From Sphingobacteriales bacterium (lineage in GTDB: Bacteria > Bacteroidota > Bacteroidia > Sphingobacteriales > Sphingobacteriaceae): a stretch of DNA of 64,000 bases. Shown here in pieces: positions 18,891-27,601 of this stretch. The position numbers and the translations under genes are program-made. Positions within the stretch are counted from its first letter, which is position 1, and each line of letters starts with the position of its first letter. The DNA lies in assembly GCA_026390835.1 (NCBI GenBank), contig JAPLFD010000006.1, positions 1 through 64,000 of the forward strand, written 5' to 3'. The notes below the pieces were generated by a model. The model did no database searches. It saw only the letters and a program-made list of their open reading frames with translations, and had not been told where the DNA came from.

Positions 18891-18916
18891 GCTATATCAC
18901 CTAAAAAATAGTAACA

Positions 18917-19285
18917 ATGAAAAAACCAGAGACAAAAAATACCAAGAAAACACCCAAGCAAGATTTATTCGAAAAACTATCCACTAAATTACATCAGGCC
19001 ATAAAAAGTTTAGGTGTAGATTCTGTTTTACTGAGCAAAAAAATCGAAAAATCAGCTAAAAAATTAGCTAAGAGTGTTTTGAAGAAAAAAACAGTAACTG
19101 TCAAAAAAGTAAACAAGCCACTTGTTTCTAGCGTAACCATTAAAAAAACCATTCAAACAAAACCATTAAAAACCGCTACAACTGCTAGTCCAGCAAAACC
19201 AAAGGTTAGCGCATCGAAGCCTAAGGTTAGTGCATCAAAGCCTAAAACAAGCCCCAAAACAACAACTACGAAGAAAACTTCTTAA
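18917..19285 (+). CDS. Lysine-rich histone H1-like protein
   Basis: The 122-residue protein has about 34 lysines and only five acidic residues. The first half could form an amphipathic helix (LFEKLSTKLHQAIKSLGVD, then KKIEKSAKKLAKSVLKKK). The second half is a low-complexity Lys/Thr/Ser/Ala/Pro tail with a short tandem repeat (PKVSASK twice). Such proteins bind DNA or other polyanions. It lies between the Pho-box-bearing TonB operon and ppk1, so binding to polyphosphate or to polyphosphate granules, as suggested for AlgP/PhaF-like proteins elsewhere, is a plausible alternative to a nucleoid role. No enzymatic domain is visible. Confidence 0.65.
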   Translation: MKKPETKNTKKTPKQDLFEKLSTKLHQAIKSLGVDSVLLSKKIEKSAKKLAKSVLKKKTVTVKKVNKPLVSSVTIKKTIQTKPLKTATTASPAKPKVSASKPKVSASKPKTSPKTTTTKKTS

Positions 19286-19381
19286 TTCATTTTACCTCCA
19301 ATTCAATAAACTTCATATTCAGTTAACATAGTTTTTTTTAGAATTGTAGGTCTCCTTAATAATTTAGGAGCTTGATGCTGT

Positions 19382-21433
19382 ATGAACTCTAAAAAAATAC
19401 CATTCTTAAATAGAGAAATAAGCTGGCTATATTTTAACGATAGGGTGCTGCAAGAAGCGGCGGATAAAAGCGTGCCTTTACTTGAGCGGCTACGTTTTTT
19501 AGCCATTTTTTCCTCCAACCTAGACGAATTTTATAGAGTACGTATCGCTATACTTAATAGGCTAGCACGCACCAATAATAAATTTAACGATGTTTTGGGC
19601 TACAACCCCAAAAAACTACTAAACCAAATTCGGTCTATTGTAGTAACGCAAGAAAAAAAGTTTAATGCACTGTTTGAAACACAGTTGGTAAAACAACTAG
19701 CCGAAAACAAAATCTTTATCCTAAACGAACATCAATTAAATGTAAGCCGGGGAGAATTTGTTCGAAACCACTTTAACGAGCAAATACTCTCTACACTTGT
19801 ACCCATCATTTTAACAGACGAATTACCCTTCCCCGAATTAAAAGATCGGTACGAATATTTTTTCATTAAGCTCACGAAAAAATCACGTAAAACGCACGTA
19901 AAATATGCATTAATAGAGCTCCCAAAGAATCTGAAGCGTTTTTTAGTGTTGCCACAAACCAACCAATTGCAATTTGTAATTCTTGTTGACGATATTATTC
20001 GGTACTGCTTAAAAGACATCTTTTATACCCTCGATTACGATACCATTGAGGCCTATACCATACAATTAACCCGTGATGCCGAACTCGACTTATCGCACGA
20101 TGTGAGTGATAAGTTTATAGATGTATTAACCAAAAGTTTGCAGAAACGCCGCTATGGCAAACCCATGCGTTTATTATATGACCGTGAAATGCCCGCAGAA
20201 ATGCGTGCTTTCTTGGTATCAAAACTGCATGTAAGCAACGATAGTTTAATACCTGGCAATCGGTATCATAATTTTAAAGACTTTATAAACTTCCCTAATG
20301 TGGGTAACCCAGCTTTAGAATATGAAAAACAACTGCCCTTAAAAATTTCGGAATTAGATTTAGGAACCAGTATTTTAAACCAAATTGCCGAAAAAGACTA
20401 TTTGGTAAACCTGCCCTATCAATCTTTCGATTACATCATACACTTTTTAAGAGAGGCCGCAATAGACCCTAAAGTAAAAGAAATAAAAATTACGCTCTAC
20501 CGCTTGGCAGAAAACTCAAGCATTATAAATGCACTCATAAATGCCGCAAAAAATGGCAAAAAAGTGCACTGCTTTTTAGAGTTAAAGGCCCGTTTTGATG
20601 AAGAAGCTAATATTTATTGGACCGATAAGCTTAGAGACGGAGGTGTAAACGTAGATTTTGGCATTTGGGATTTTAAAGTACACTCTAAAATTTGCTTAGT
20701 TACCCGTTTAGAAAAACGAAAAAAAGTATACTACGCAAACCTCTCTACCGGTAACTTTAACGAAAAAACGGCAAAATTATATTGCGATCATAGCTTATTT
20801 ACTGCAAACCAACTTATAACCAACGAAGTTCAACGTGTATTTAGTGGCTTGCTGAAAAAAACATTTTATAAAGACTACAAACAGCTTATTGTATCCCCGC
20901 TAGAAAGTAGAAAAAAACTCTTTCATTTAATTGATTCGGAAATAACACATGCCAAAAAAGGTAAAATGGCTTATATTATTCTTAAAATGAATAGCCTTAC
21001 CGACCACAAAATAATTGAAAAACTATACCAAGCCAGCCAAGCAGGCGTTAAAATTGAATTGATTATTAGAGGCATGTGCTCTTTACTACCAAGCATAAAA
21101 GGTTATAGCGAAAATATCAACATCGTAAGTATAATAGATAGATACCTAGAACACGCTCGAGTGTGGATTTTTGGTAACAAAGGAGACGAAAAAATATACC
21201 TCAGTTCTGCCGATTTAATGACCCGAAATTTAGATCATAGACTAGAAGTAGGTTTCCCGATTCTAGATCCATACATCAAACTACAAATACGTGATATCAT
21301 TGATTTGCAATTGAGAGACAATACCAAAGCAAGAATCATTCAACCAAATGGCTTATCGCCACGCAAAAAACCGAAGAAAAATAATACCTTTCGGGCACAA
21401 ACCGATACCTATACCTATTTAAAAAATCTATAA
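19382..21433 (+). CDS. ppk1: Polyphosphate kinase 1
   Basis: Reversibly transfers the terminal phosphate of ATP to polyphosphate. The 683 residues cover the N, head, C1 and C2 domains. The N domain contains EISWLYFNDRVLQEA. The C1 domain has the autophosphorylated His in FKVHSKICLV. The C2 domain has LEHARVWIFGNKGDEKIYLSSADLMTRNLDHR with the second conserved His. The gene starts at ATG 19382 and is followed without a gap by the ppx gene, so synthesis and breakdown of polyphosphate are co-expressed. It is 96 bases after the lysine-rich gene and may share its transcript. Confidence 0.96.
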   Translation: MNSKKIPFLNREISWLYFNDRVLQEAADKSVPLLERLRFLAIFSSNLDEFYRVRIAILNRLARTNNKFNDVLGYNPKKLLNQIRSIVVTQEKKFNALFETQLVKQLAENKIFILNEHQLNVSRGEFVRNHFNEQILSTLVPIILTDELPFPELKDRYEYFFIKLTKKSRKTHVKYALIELPKNLKRFLVLPQTNQLQFVILVDDIIRYCLKDIFYTLDYDTIEAYTIQLTRDAELDLSHDVSDKFIDVLTKSLQKRRYGKPMRLLYDREMPAEMRAFLVSKLHVSNDSLIPGNRYHNFKDFINFPNVGNPALEYEKQLPLKISELDLGTSILNQIAEKDYLVNLPYQSFDYIIHFLREAAIDPKVKEIKITLYRLAENSSIINALINAAKNGKKVHCFLELKARFDEEANIYWTDKLRDGGVNVDFGIWDFKVHSKICLVTRLEKRKKVYYANLSTGNFNEKTAKLYCDHSLFTANQLITNEVQRVFSGLLKKTFYKDYKQLIVSPLESRKKLFHLIDSEITHAKKGKMAYIILKMNSLTDHKIIEKLYQASQAGVKIELIIRGMCSLLPSIKGYSENINIVSIIDRYLEHARVWIFGNKGDEKIYLSSADLMTRNLDHRLEVGFPILDPYIKLQIRDIIDLQLRDNTKARIIQPNGLSPRKKPKKNNTFRAQTDTYTYLKNL

Positions 21434-22315
21434 TTGAGATACGCCGCCATAGATATTGGCTCAAACGCCATACGATTATTAATTGCAGACATATTTACTA
21501 AAGGAAAAACCCACACCTTTAAAAAAAATACGCTTCTACGCATTCCCCTACGCTTAGGCGAAGATGCCTTTATGCATCAACGCATTTCTGAAGAAAAAGC
21601 AGAGCAACTCATTAAAACCATTTTTTCCTTCGCTCTGCTTATGGATGTATATCAGGTAGATGATTACATGGCTTGTGCAACATCGGCCATGCGTGAGGCT
21701 AAAAATGGACCAGAATTGGTTAAAAAAATCTTCAAAACCTGTAATATTAAAATTAACATTGTTGAAGGACAAGAAGAGGCAAATATAATTTATGCTAGCC
21801 ATATAGAGCAGTTACTAGATCAAGATAAAAACTACTTATATATAGATGTTGGTGGAGGTAGTACGGAATTATCGGTTTTTTCTGCCAATAATTTAGTAGC
21901 ATCCAAATCATTTGATATTGGCACCATTAGAATTCTGGATAAAAAAGTAAAACCCGAAAATTGGATTCATGCAAAAGAGTGGTTGAAGAAAATGGGTGCA
22001 AGCCATCCGAATTTAACAGCAATAGGTACCGGTGGAAACATCAACAAAATATACCGTTTGGCTAATTTAAAAGAGGGTGAAAGCCTATCTACCAAAAAAT
22101 TTAACCAAGTAGCCAAACAATTGCAAGCCTTAACCTTAGAGCAGCGCATTGTAGAACTAGGTTTAAAGCCCGACCGAGCAGATGTAATTATTCCGGCTTG
22201 TGAAATTTATGCCAATTTATTTAAATGGGGCAATGTAAAAGAAACCATTGTGCCAAGTGTAGGCTTGGTTGATGGAATTATTCAATTACTTATCGATAAA
22301 AATTTAGGTAACTAA
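21434..22315 (+). CDS. ppx: Exopolyphosphatase / pppGpp phosphatase (Ppx/GppA family)
   Basis: The short 293-residue form consists of the two actin-like domains only. It removes terminal phosphate from polyphosphate or hydrolyses pppGpp. Motifs include YAAIDIGSNAIRLLIADI (phosphate-1 loop), LYIDVGGGSTELSVF (phosphate-2) and AIGTGGNINKIYRLA. The start is TTG immediately after the ppk1 stop, and no ATG is available that keeps the DIGSN motif. Its stop overlaps that of the convergent Mpo1-like gene by 4 bases. Which substrate dominates cannot be told from sequence. Confidence 0.92.
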   Translation: MRYAAIDIGSNAIRLLIADIFTKGKTHTFKKNTLLRIPLRLGEDAFMHQRISEEKAEQLIKTIFSFALLMDVYQVDDYMACATSAMREAKNGPELVKKIFKTCNIKINIVEGQEEANIIYASHIEQLLDQDKNYLYIDVGGGSTELSVFSANNLVASKSFDIGTIRILDKKVKPENWIHAKEWLKKMGASHPNLTAIGTGGNINKIYRLANLKEGESLSTKKFNQVAKQLQALTLEQRIVELGLKPDRADVIIPACEIYANLFKWGNVKETIVPSVGLVDGIIQLLIDKNLGN

Positions 22316-22815
22316 TACCTAATACCCGCTTTTTTAAACAGAAAGTGTATGAGCCAAATAGGGCCAATTAATAAAAATTTCAAATCATCAAAAAATGAAG
22401 GTTTTTTACCTTCAATTTTATGACCGATAAATTGGCCAGCCCAAGCCAAAACAAAAATACCTAAACAGCTTTGCCACATGGCGGGGCCTCCTATTTGCTC
22501 CCATTTTTCTAGGGCAATAATTCCTCCAGAAAAAACAAACATCAGTAAAAGCATTACATACGATAATACCGGGGATAAGCGGTAGTAGTAATAAATAGAG
22601 AAGGCAATAAAAAAAGAAGCCCAATTGATATAACCTTGGTATTCGCCTAAAAAACCCAATGTTGGGAACGGAATTGACCAAATGAGTCCAAAAAGACTGA
22701 ACACAATAGCGGGCACACAAATCCAATGAATGGTTTTATTGGTGTGGTTTTGGTGGCTTTCTGCATATTTTTCAAAATACACATCTACCGGGCGAAGGGT
22801 TTGTTTTGTAGCCAT
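22312..22815 (-). CDS. Mpo1-like membrane protein (DUF962)
   Basis: The 167-residue protein has several membrane segments. The family's conserved N-terminal pattern YFEKYAESHQNHTNKTIHWICVP is visible, with spaced His residues and an Asn. A later GHKIEGKKPSFFDDLKFLLIGPIW segment carries another His and Glu. The yeast homologue Mpo1 is an iron dioxygenase that shortens 2-hydroxy fatty acids derived from phytosphingosine. Sphingobacteria make sphingolipids, so a role in hydroxy-fatty-acid turnover is possible but is inference. It is 6 bases upstream of the rny stop, so it likely heads the transcript into rny only if they were collinear; here both are on the minus strand with rny further upstream. 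Confidence 0.75.
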   Translation of the reverse strand: MATKQTLRPVDVYFEKYAESHQNHTNKTIHWICVPAIVFSLFGLIWSIPFPTLGFLGEYQGYINWASFFIAFSIYYYYRLSPVLSYVMLLLMFVFSGGIIALEKWEQIGGPAMWQSCLGIFVLAWAGQFIGHKIEGKKPSFFDDLKFLLIGPIWLIHFLFKKAGIRY

Positions 22816-22821
22816 ATTTAC

Positions 22822-24375
22822 TTATTTAGCAAAAGCAACCGAACGAGTTTCACGAATAACGGTTACTTTAATTTGTCCAGGATAAGTCATTTCAGTTTGA
22901 ATACGGTTCGAAATATCGGCGGCCAACACTTCTGCCTCGGCATCGGTAACGCGTTCGCTTTCTACCACTACCCGTAATTCTCTACCAGCTTGTATCGCAA
23001 AGGTTTTTTCTACACCAGGATACGATAAAGCCAAAGATTCTAGTTCTTTCAAACGCTTAATATAGCTTTCTACTACCTCACGGCGGGCACCCGGGCGGGC
23101 ACCAGAAATGGCATCACAAGCTTGAATAATGGGCGAAATCATCGAAGTCATTTCTACCTCGTCGTGGTGAGCACCAATGGCGTTACACACTTCCGGATGT
23201 TCTTTATACTTCTCGGCCAATTGCATGCCCAAAAGAGCGTGTGGCAATTCGGGGTTATCGTCAGGCACTTTACCAATATCGTGGAGCAAGCCCGCACGTT
23301 TAGCTAATTTTACGTTTAAGCCCAATTCTGCCGCCATGGTGGCACAAAAATTAGCTACCTCTCGTGAGTGTTGCAGCAAATTTTGTCCGTACGACGAACG
23401 GTAACGCATACGGCCCACCATACGAATTAACTCGGGGTGTAAACCATGGATACCCAAATCGATAACGGTACGTTCTCCAATTTCTACAATTTCATCTTCA
23501 ATTTGTTTTTTTGTTTTGGCCACCACTTCCTCAATACGGGCCGGATGAATACGACCATCGGTTACCAAACGGTGTAAGGCCAAACGGGCAATTTCTCTAC
23601 GCACCGGATCGAAACCCGATAAGATGATTGCTTCTGGAGTATCGTCTACAATAATTTCGATACCCGTTGCGGCTTCTAAGGCTCTAATATTACGTCCCTC
23701 ACGACCGATAACACGACCTTTCACCTCATCACTTTCGATATTGAAGATGGATACCGTATTTTCGATGGCGCTTTCGGTAGCGGTACGCTGAATGGTTTGA
23801 ATAACCACCTTTTTAGCTTCTTTAGAGGCTGTTAGCTTGGCTTCGTCCACAATGTCTTTAATTTGCATCATGGCTTGCGTACGAGCTTCTTCTTTAAGCG
23901 CTTCTACCATTTGATTTTTAGCTTCCTCGGCCGATAAATTGGCTAAGGTTTCCAATTGGCTTACCTGCTGGGCTTTCACCAAATCTAGCTCTTCTTGCTT
24001 TTTACGAGTCAAATCCGTTTGCTTTTCAAAATTCTGACGGCTTTGATCTAAATCTTGCTCCTTACGGCTTAAATGCTCTAGCTTTTGGTTTAGCGATTGC
24101 TCTTTCTGGCGCAAGCTATTTTCCCGTTGGTTGGCTTGGTTGTTTTTTTCATTAATTTCTTGCTCGTGTTCCGATTTCATTTGCAAGAACTTCTCTTTAG
24201 CCTCTAATAATTTATTTTTTCGTAAGATTTCCGCATTTTCTTCGGCATCTCTCAAAATTTTCTTGGCTTTTGCCTGAGCGGCAACTTCTTCACTTTGGTA
24301 AAAACGTTTCAACATAAACCTGCCGGTACCAAGGCCCAACAGTAAACTTCCTACCACATATGCTATTATTTCCAT
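22822..24375 (-). CDS. rny: Ribonuclease Y
   Basis: Membrane-bound endoribonuclease that initiates mRNA decay. The 517 residues contain an N-terminal membrane helix ([20 protein letters not shown]). A long coiled coil spans about residues 30-190. A KH domain carries [21 protein letters not shown]. An HD domain carries the [17 protein letters not shown] and [11 protein letters not shown] metal ligands, about residues 330-430. It lies downstream of zapA and a candidate structured RNA, and its stop is 6 bases before the start of the Mpo1-like gene. Confidence 0.97.
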   Translation of the reverse strand: MEIIAYVVGSLLLGLGTGRFMLKRFYQSEEVAAQAKAKKILRDAEENAEILRKNKLLEAKEKFLQMKSEHEQEINEKNNQANQRENSLRQKEQSLNQKLEHLSRKEQDLDQSRQNFEKQTDLTRKKQEELDLVKAQQVSQLETLANLSAEEAKNQMVEALKEEARTQAMMQIKDIVDEAKLTASKEAKKVVIQTIQRTATESAIENTVSIFNIESDEVKGRVIGREGRNIRALEAATGIEIIVDDTPEAIILSGFDPVRREIARLALHRLVTDGRIHPARIEEVVAKTKKQIEDEIVEIGERTVIDLGIHGLHPELIRMVGRMRYRSSYGQNLLQHSREVANFCATMAAELGLNVKLAKRAGLLHDIGKVPDDNPELPHALLGMQLAEKYKEHPEVCNAIGAHHDEVEMTSMISPIIQACDAISGARPGARREVVESYIKRLKELESLALSYPGVEKTFAIQAGRELRVVVESERVTDAEAEVLAADISNRIQTEMTYPGQIKVTVIRETRSVAFAK

Positions 24376-24384
24376 TTTGTTTAT

Positions 24385-24484
24385 AAATAAAAAACCGTTA
24401 ACAATTCTTAAGTGCAGGCATGTCTAGTTGTTGCTTGCTCGAAGCAACAAAAAGCTAGCTAGTGAAACCTAAAAACCCTAACGG
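24385..24484 (-). ncRNA. Candidate structured RNA, possibly 6S-like
   Basis: On the minus strand CCGTTA (24484-24479) can pair with TAACGG (24400-24395), immediately followed by TTTTTTATTT, a terminator-like end. Inside, TTGTTGCT/AGCAACAA forms a terminal hairpin. CTAG/CTAG and GG/CC pair on either side of an opposing internal loop (TTTCA against ACATG). A roughly 90-base rod with a central bubble and a run of U fits a short 6S RNA. Location next to zapA is a known 6S neighbourhood in other phyla. I cannot run a covariance search, so the class is tentative. Confidence 0.45.
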
Positions 24485-24515
24485 CTTATATAAAACTCAA
24501 TGTTTAAAAAACGTA

Positions 24516-24809
24516 TTACTTCGTTGCGAAGAATTCCGTAAGCAATTGATCAAGCTGAAAAACCTTTTCAGCCACTTCATTATCGGTAGTTCCTGCTTTG
24601 CTCTCGGCCTTTATCGTAGCCGTAGCAAAATGCAGTACACTCATCGATAACAGATCTTGTTTATCACGAACCGAATAGGCATCCTGATATTCTTTGATCC
24701 TGTCGTTGATCAATTTTGCTGCCCTACGTATCACTTCCTCCTCTTCCTGATTCACCTTTAAGGGGTAAATCCGGTCAGCAATATTTATTTTTATGGAGAT
24801 TTCTCCCAT
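24516..24809 (-). CDS. zapA: Cell division protein ZapA
   Basis: Small FtsZ-associated protein that bundles FtsZ filaments at mid-cell. The 97 residues start with MGEISIKINIADRIYPLKVNQEEEEVIRRAAKLINDRIKEY, the compact ZapA fold. A C-terminal helix suited to coiled-coil tetramerisation follows. It comes 22 bases after a small coiled-coil gene and 17 bases after that comes pheT, so the order is pheT, coiled-coil gene, zapA. Confidence 0.9.
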   Translation of the reverse strand: MGEISIKINIADRIYPLKVNQEEEEVIRRAAKLINDRIKEYQDAYSVRDKQDLLSMSVLHFATATIKAESKAGTTDNEVAEKVFQLDQLLTEFFATK

Positions 24810-24831
24810 TTTGAGCTTGTTTCACTTTGTA

Positions 24832-25122
24832 TTACTTCTTCAGCAATACAATACACTTATCTATTTCGCGTACAAATTCGCTAATTTTTTGCTTGATGTC
24901 AAGACTTTTTTCACTATCGCCTTCTAATGAGCGTGCTAACTTTAAAGCTCGTACCCGTTCCTCTAGTTCTAAAGTAAGTTTTTTGCTTGTTTCAACAGCT
25001 ACCTGAAGGCTCTGATTATCTAATTTTAAGTTATCATTTTCTTCTTGCAAGGCAGCGCACAACTCCACTAATCGAGCTGTTTTATCTAAAACTTGTGTTA
25101 ATTGATTGGCTACCCTTGACAT
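24832..25122 (-). CDS. Small coiled-coil protein upstream of zapA
   Basis: The 96-residue protein is almost wholly helical. A heptad-rich central part (residues about 10-65, VELCAALQEENDNLKLDNQSLQ and on) predicts a parallel coiled coil. A C-terminal helix contains ISEFVREIDKCIVLLKK. I do not recognise a named family. Size, composition and position beside zapA recall ZapB-type division proteins, but no sequence link is claimed. It is 17 bases downstream of pheT and 22 bases upstream of zapA in one transcript. Confidence 0.7.
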   Translation of the reverse strand: MSRVANQLTQVLDKTARLVELCAALQEENDNLKLDNQSLQVAVETSKKLTLELEERVRALKLARSLEGDSEKSLDIKQKISEFVREIDKCIVLLKK

Positions 25123-25139
25123 AAATTTGCTAAAATCGA

Positions 25140-27542
25140 TTAGGTGCGAATTGTTGCACCGGCTTCTTTCTCTAAATTTAGTATTAATTTTTGCATAATC
25201 GAATCAATCTGCTTATCGTTCAGCGTTTTCTCCTCGTCATGTAACACAAAACTCAACGCGTACGATTTTTTATCGGCTGGCAATTTATCGCCTTGGTATA
25301 CATCAAAAACACTAACCTCTTTTAATAAGCTGCGTTCTGTTTTTAGGCTGATGTTTTTCAAGGTCTCAAAACTCACATTCCGATCAATTAACATTGATAA
25401 ATCTCGTTTAACCGCCGGAAACTTAGCCACCTCTTGATAGGTAATTTTATGATTTTTAAGCGATTTTAAAACCGCATCCCAATCTATTTCGGCATAAAAC
25501 ACCTCCGAATTTACATCCAATTGTTTTAAAATTTTAGTAGATACGGCACCAAAATCGACCAATGATTTTTCGCCACGACCATAGGACAAGCCATAAGCCA
25601 AGGTATTTAATTCGCTCTCTTTAGTTTGTAAATTCTGAATACCCAATTTTGCAAATAAAGTATCTACTACCGATTTGATATGATAAAAAGACGATTCTTT
25701 AGCGGCTTGGTTCCAACCAGCCAACTGACTTTTTCCAGTAATAAATATAGCTAAACGTTGCTGTTCTTGATAACCTCCCTCTTTTTTCAAGAAATAGGTT
25801 TTGCCAAATTCGTAACATTTTAAATCGGCATTTTTATGATTTTGGTTATATACAATGGCTTCTAAGCCAGAAAACAAGAGCGTTTGACGCATGGTATCTA
25901 AATCGCTGCTCAGCGGATTCAAAAGCGTTACGGCTCTATCTGCATCCAAAGTATACTTTCCGCTCGTTAGGGAGTTCGATAAGCACTCGAAATAGCCATT
26001 GGCACTTAACCAATCGGCTACTTGGTGTTGCACCGCTTCTCTATCGGGTTTAGCCGAGTAATTTAGCGAAGCCCGTACTTGGTTCGGAATTTCTACTTGG
26101 TTATAGCCAACCATGCGTAAAATTTCTTCAATAATATCTACCTCACGGGTTACATCTACACGGTAAGCCGGCACCCGAAGGTTTAAACCCTCGGCCGTTT
26201 CGGCTACAATTTCTATTTGCAAGCCACTAATAATGGCTTTTACTGTTGCTGGCTCAATTTCCTTACCAATTAATCGGTTTACATGTTGATAGCTAACGCC
26301 TACATCGAATGGTTTAATGGGGTTTGGATAAAAATCGGCAATAGACGATGAGATTTGCCCGCCGGCTACTTCTTGAATCAATAGCGCAGCTCTTTTTAAG
26401 GCAAAAACGGTCATTTCTGGGTCGGTGCCACGCTCAAAACGGAAAGAAGCATCTGTTTTTAAACCAAAACGCTTGCTACTTTTACGCACACTCACCGAGT
26501 TAAAATAGGCACTCTCTAAGAAAATAGTAGTGGTTTCGGCACTCACGCTCGAGCCCAATCCGCCAAATACACCAGCCAAACACAAAGGCCCTTTGGTATC
26601 GCAAATCATTAAATCTTGCGCCGAAAGCTTGCGTTCTACACCATCAAGAGTAACAAAAGGCGTATTTTCAGCACAGGTTTTTACCACTATTTTGCCGCCA
26701 GCAATCTTAGCCGCATCGAAAGCGTGCAAAGGCTGACCCAATTCGTGTAAAACGTAATTGGTTACATCTACCACATTATTTATGGGGCGCACCCCAATGG
26801 TATTCAATTTATTTTTTAACCAACTAGGCGATTCTTGCACACGTATTCCACTAATGGTTAGCGATGAATAACGTGGGCAAGCTTCGGTAGCTTGTACTTC
26901 TACCGGAATCACCAACGATTCGTTATCAACTTTAAAAGCCAATACATCTGGCAAAATCACTTTTGTATTGAAAAAAGCAGCTAAATCTCTAGCTACACCT
27001 AGATGCGAAGCCGCATCTGCTCGGTTGGGTGTTAGCCCAATTTCGAACAAATAATCGTCTTCTAAGTTGAAGTATGTTTTTGCTAAGGTGCCTACTTTTA
27101 CGTCTTCTGGCAGCACCAAAATACCTTCGTGAGAAGTACCTAAACCTATTTCGTCTTCGGCACAAATCATGCCTTGCGATACTTCGCCACGAATTTTAGA
27201 ATCTTTAATTTTAAAAGGTTCACCCGATGTTGGATACACCGTAGTACCTTCTACCGCCACAACCACCTTTTGCCCTACGGCTACATTTGCCGCTCCGCAC
27301 ACAATTTGTAGTGCTTCACCTTTGCCCACATCTACCGTGGTTATTTTCAACCGATCGGCATTGGGGTGTTGCACACAGGTAAGCACCTGGCCAATAAACA
27401 AACCTTCTAAACCACCAGGAACAAATTGAACTTTTTCAACATGCTCTACTTCTAAACCAATATCGGTTAAAATAAGCGACAGTTCATCGGGTGTTTTATC
27501 GGTAGCTATATGGTGTTTAAGCCAAGAATACGAAATCTTCAT
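25140..27542 (-). CDS. pheT: Phenylalanine-tRNA ligase beta subunit
   Basis: The 800-residue beta chain of the (alpha-beta)2 synthetase. Domains in order: an N-terminal hairpin and EMAP-like tRNA-binding fold (about 40-150, LFIGQVLTCVQHPNADRLKITTVDVG). The B3/B4 editing domain follows (about 210-400, with RFGLKTDASFRFERGTD), then B5, the catalytic-like B6/B7 core, and a C-terminal ferredoxin-type anticodon-binding domain (VAKFPAVKRDLSMLIDRNVSFE). The alpha subunit gene is not in this window. It heads the transcript that includes zapA. Confidence 0.97.
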   Translation of the reverse strand: MKISYSWLKHHIATDKTPDELSLILTDIGLEVEHVEKVQFVPGGLEGLFIGQVLTCVQHPNADRLKITTVDVGKGEALQIVCGAANVAVGQKVVVAVEGTTVYPTSGEPFKIKDSKIRGEVSQGMICAEDEIGLGTSHEGILVLPEDVKVGTLAKTYFNLEDDYLFEIGLTPNRADAASHLGVARDLAAFFNTKVILPDVLAFKVDNESLVIPVEVQATEACPRYSSLTISGIRVQESPSWLKNKLNTIGVRPINNVVDVTNYVLHELGQPLHAFDAAKIAGGKIVVKTCAENTPFVTLDGVERKLSAQDLMICDTKGPLCLAGVFGGLGSSVSAETTTIFLESAYFNSVSVRKSSKRFGLKTDASFRFERGTDPEMTVFALKRAALLIQEVAGGQISSSIADFYPNPIKPFDVGVSYQHVNRLIGKEIEPATVKAIISGLQIEIVAETAEGLNLRVPAYRVDVTREVDIIEEILRMVGYNQVEIPNQVRASLNYSAKPDREAVQHQVADWLSANGYFECLSNSLTSGKYTLDADRAVTLLNPLSSDLDTMRQTLLFSGLEAIVYNQNHKNADLKCYEFGKTYFLKKEGGYQEQQRLAIFITGKSQLAGWNQAAKESSFYHIKSVVDTLFAKLGIQNLQTKESELNTLAYGLSYGRGEKSLVDFGAVSTKILKQLDVNSEVFYAEIDWDAVLKSLKNHKITYQEVAKFPAVKRDLSMLIDRNVSFETLKNISLKTERSLLKEVSVFDVYQGDKLPADKKSYALSFVLHDEEKTLNDKQIDSIMQKLILNLEKEAGATIRT

Positions 27543-27564
27543 AGGTGTACAAGCGGGTAAAAAG

Positions 27565-27572
27565 CAAAGATA
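27565..27572 (-). promoter_or_regulatory. -7 element of pheT
   Basis: Minus strand TATCTTTG matches TAnnTTTG, 22 bases before the pheT ATG. The nearest TTTG upstream is 25 bases away, longer than usual, so the -33 box is uncertain. Confidence 0.45.
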
Positions 27573-27601
27573 TAAAAATTGCGCTGCAGCAGGATAGCAA
27601 A

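Noticed and set aside
22418-22726. 102-aa minus-strand ORF inside the Mpo1-like gene
   Set aside because: It is a shifted frame of the same strand; the main frame carries the conserved His/Asn pattern and membrane helices, and the shadow has none.
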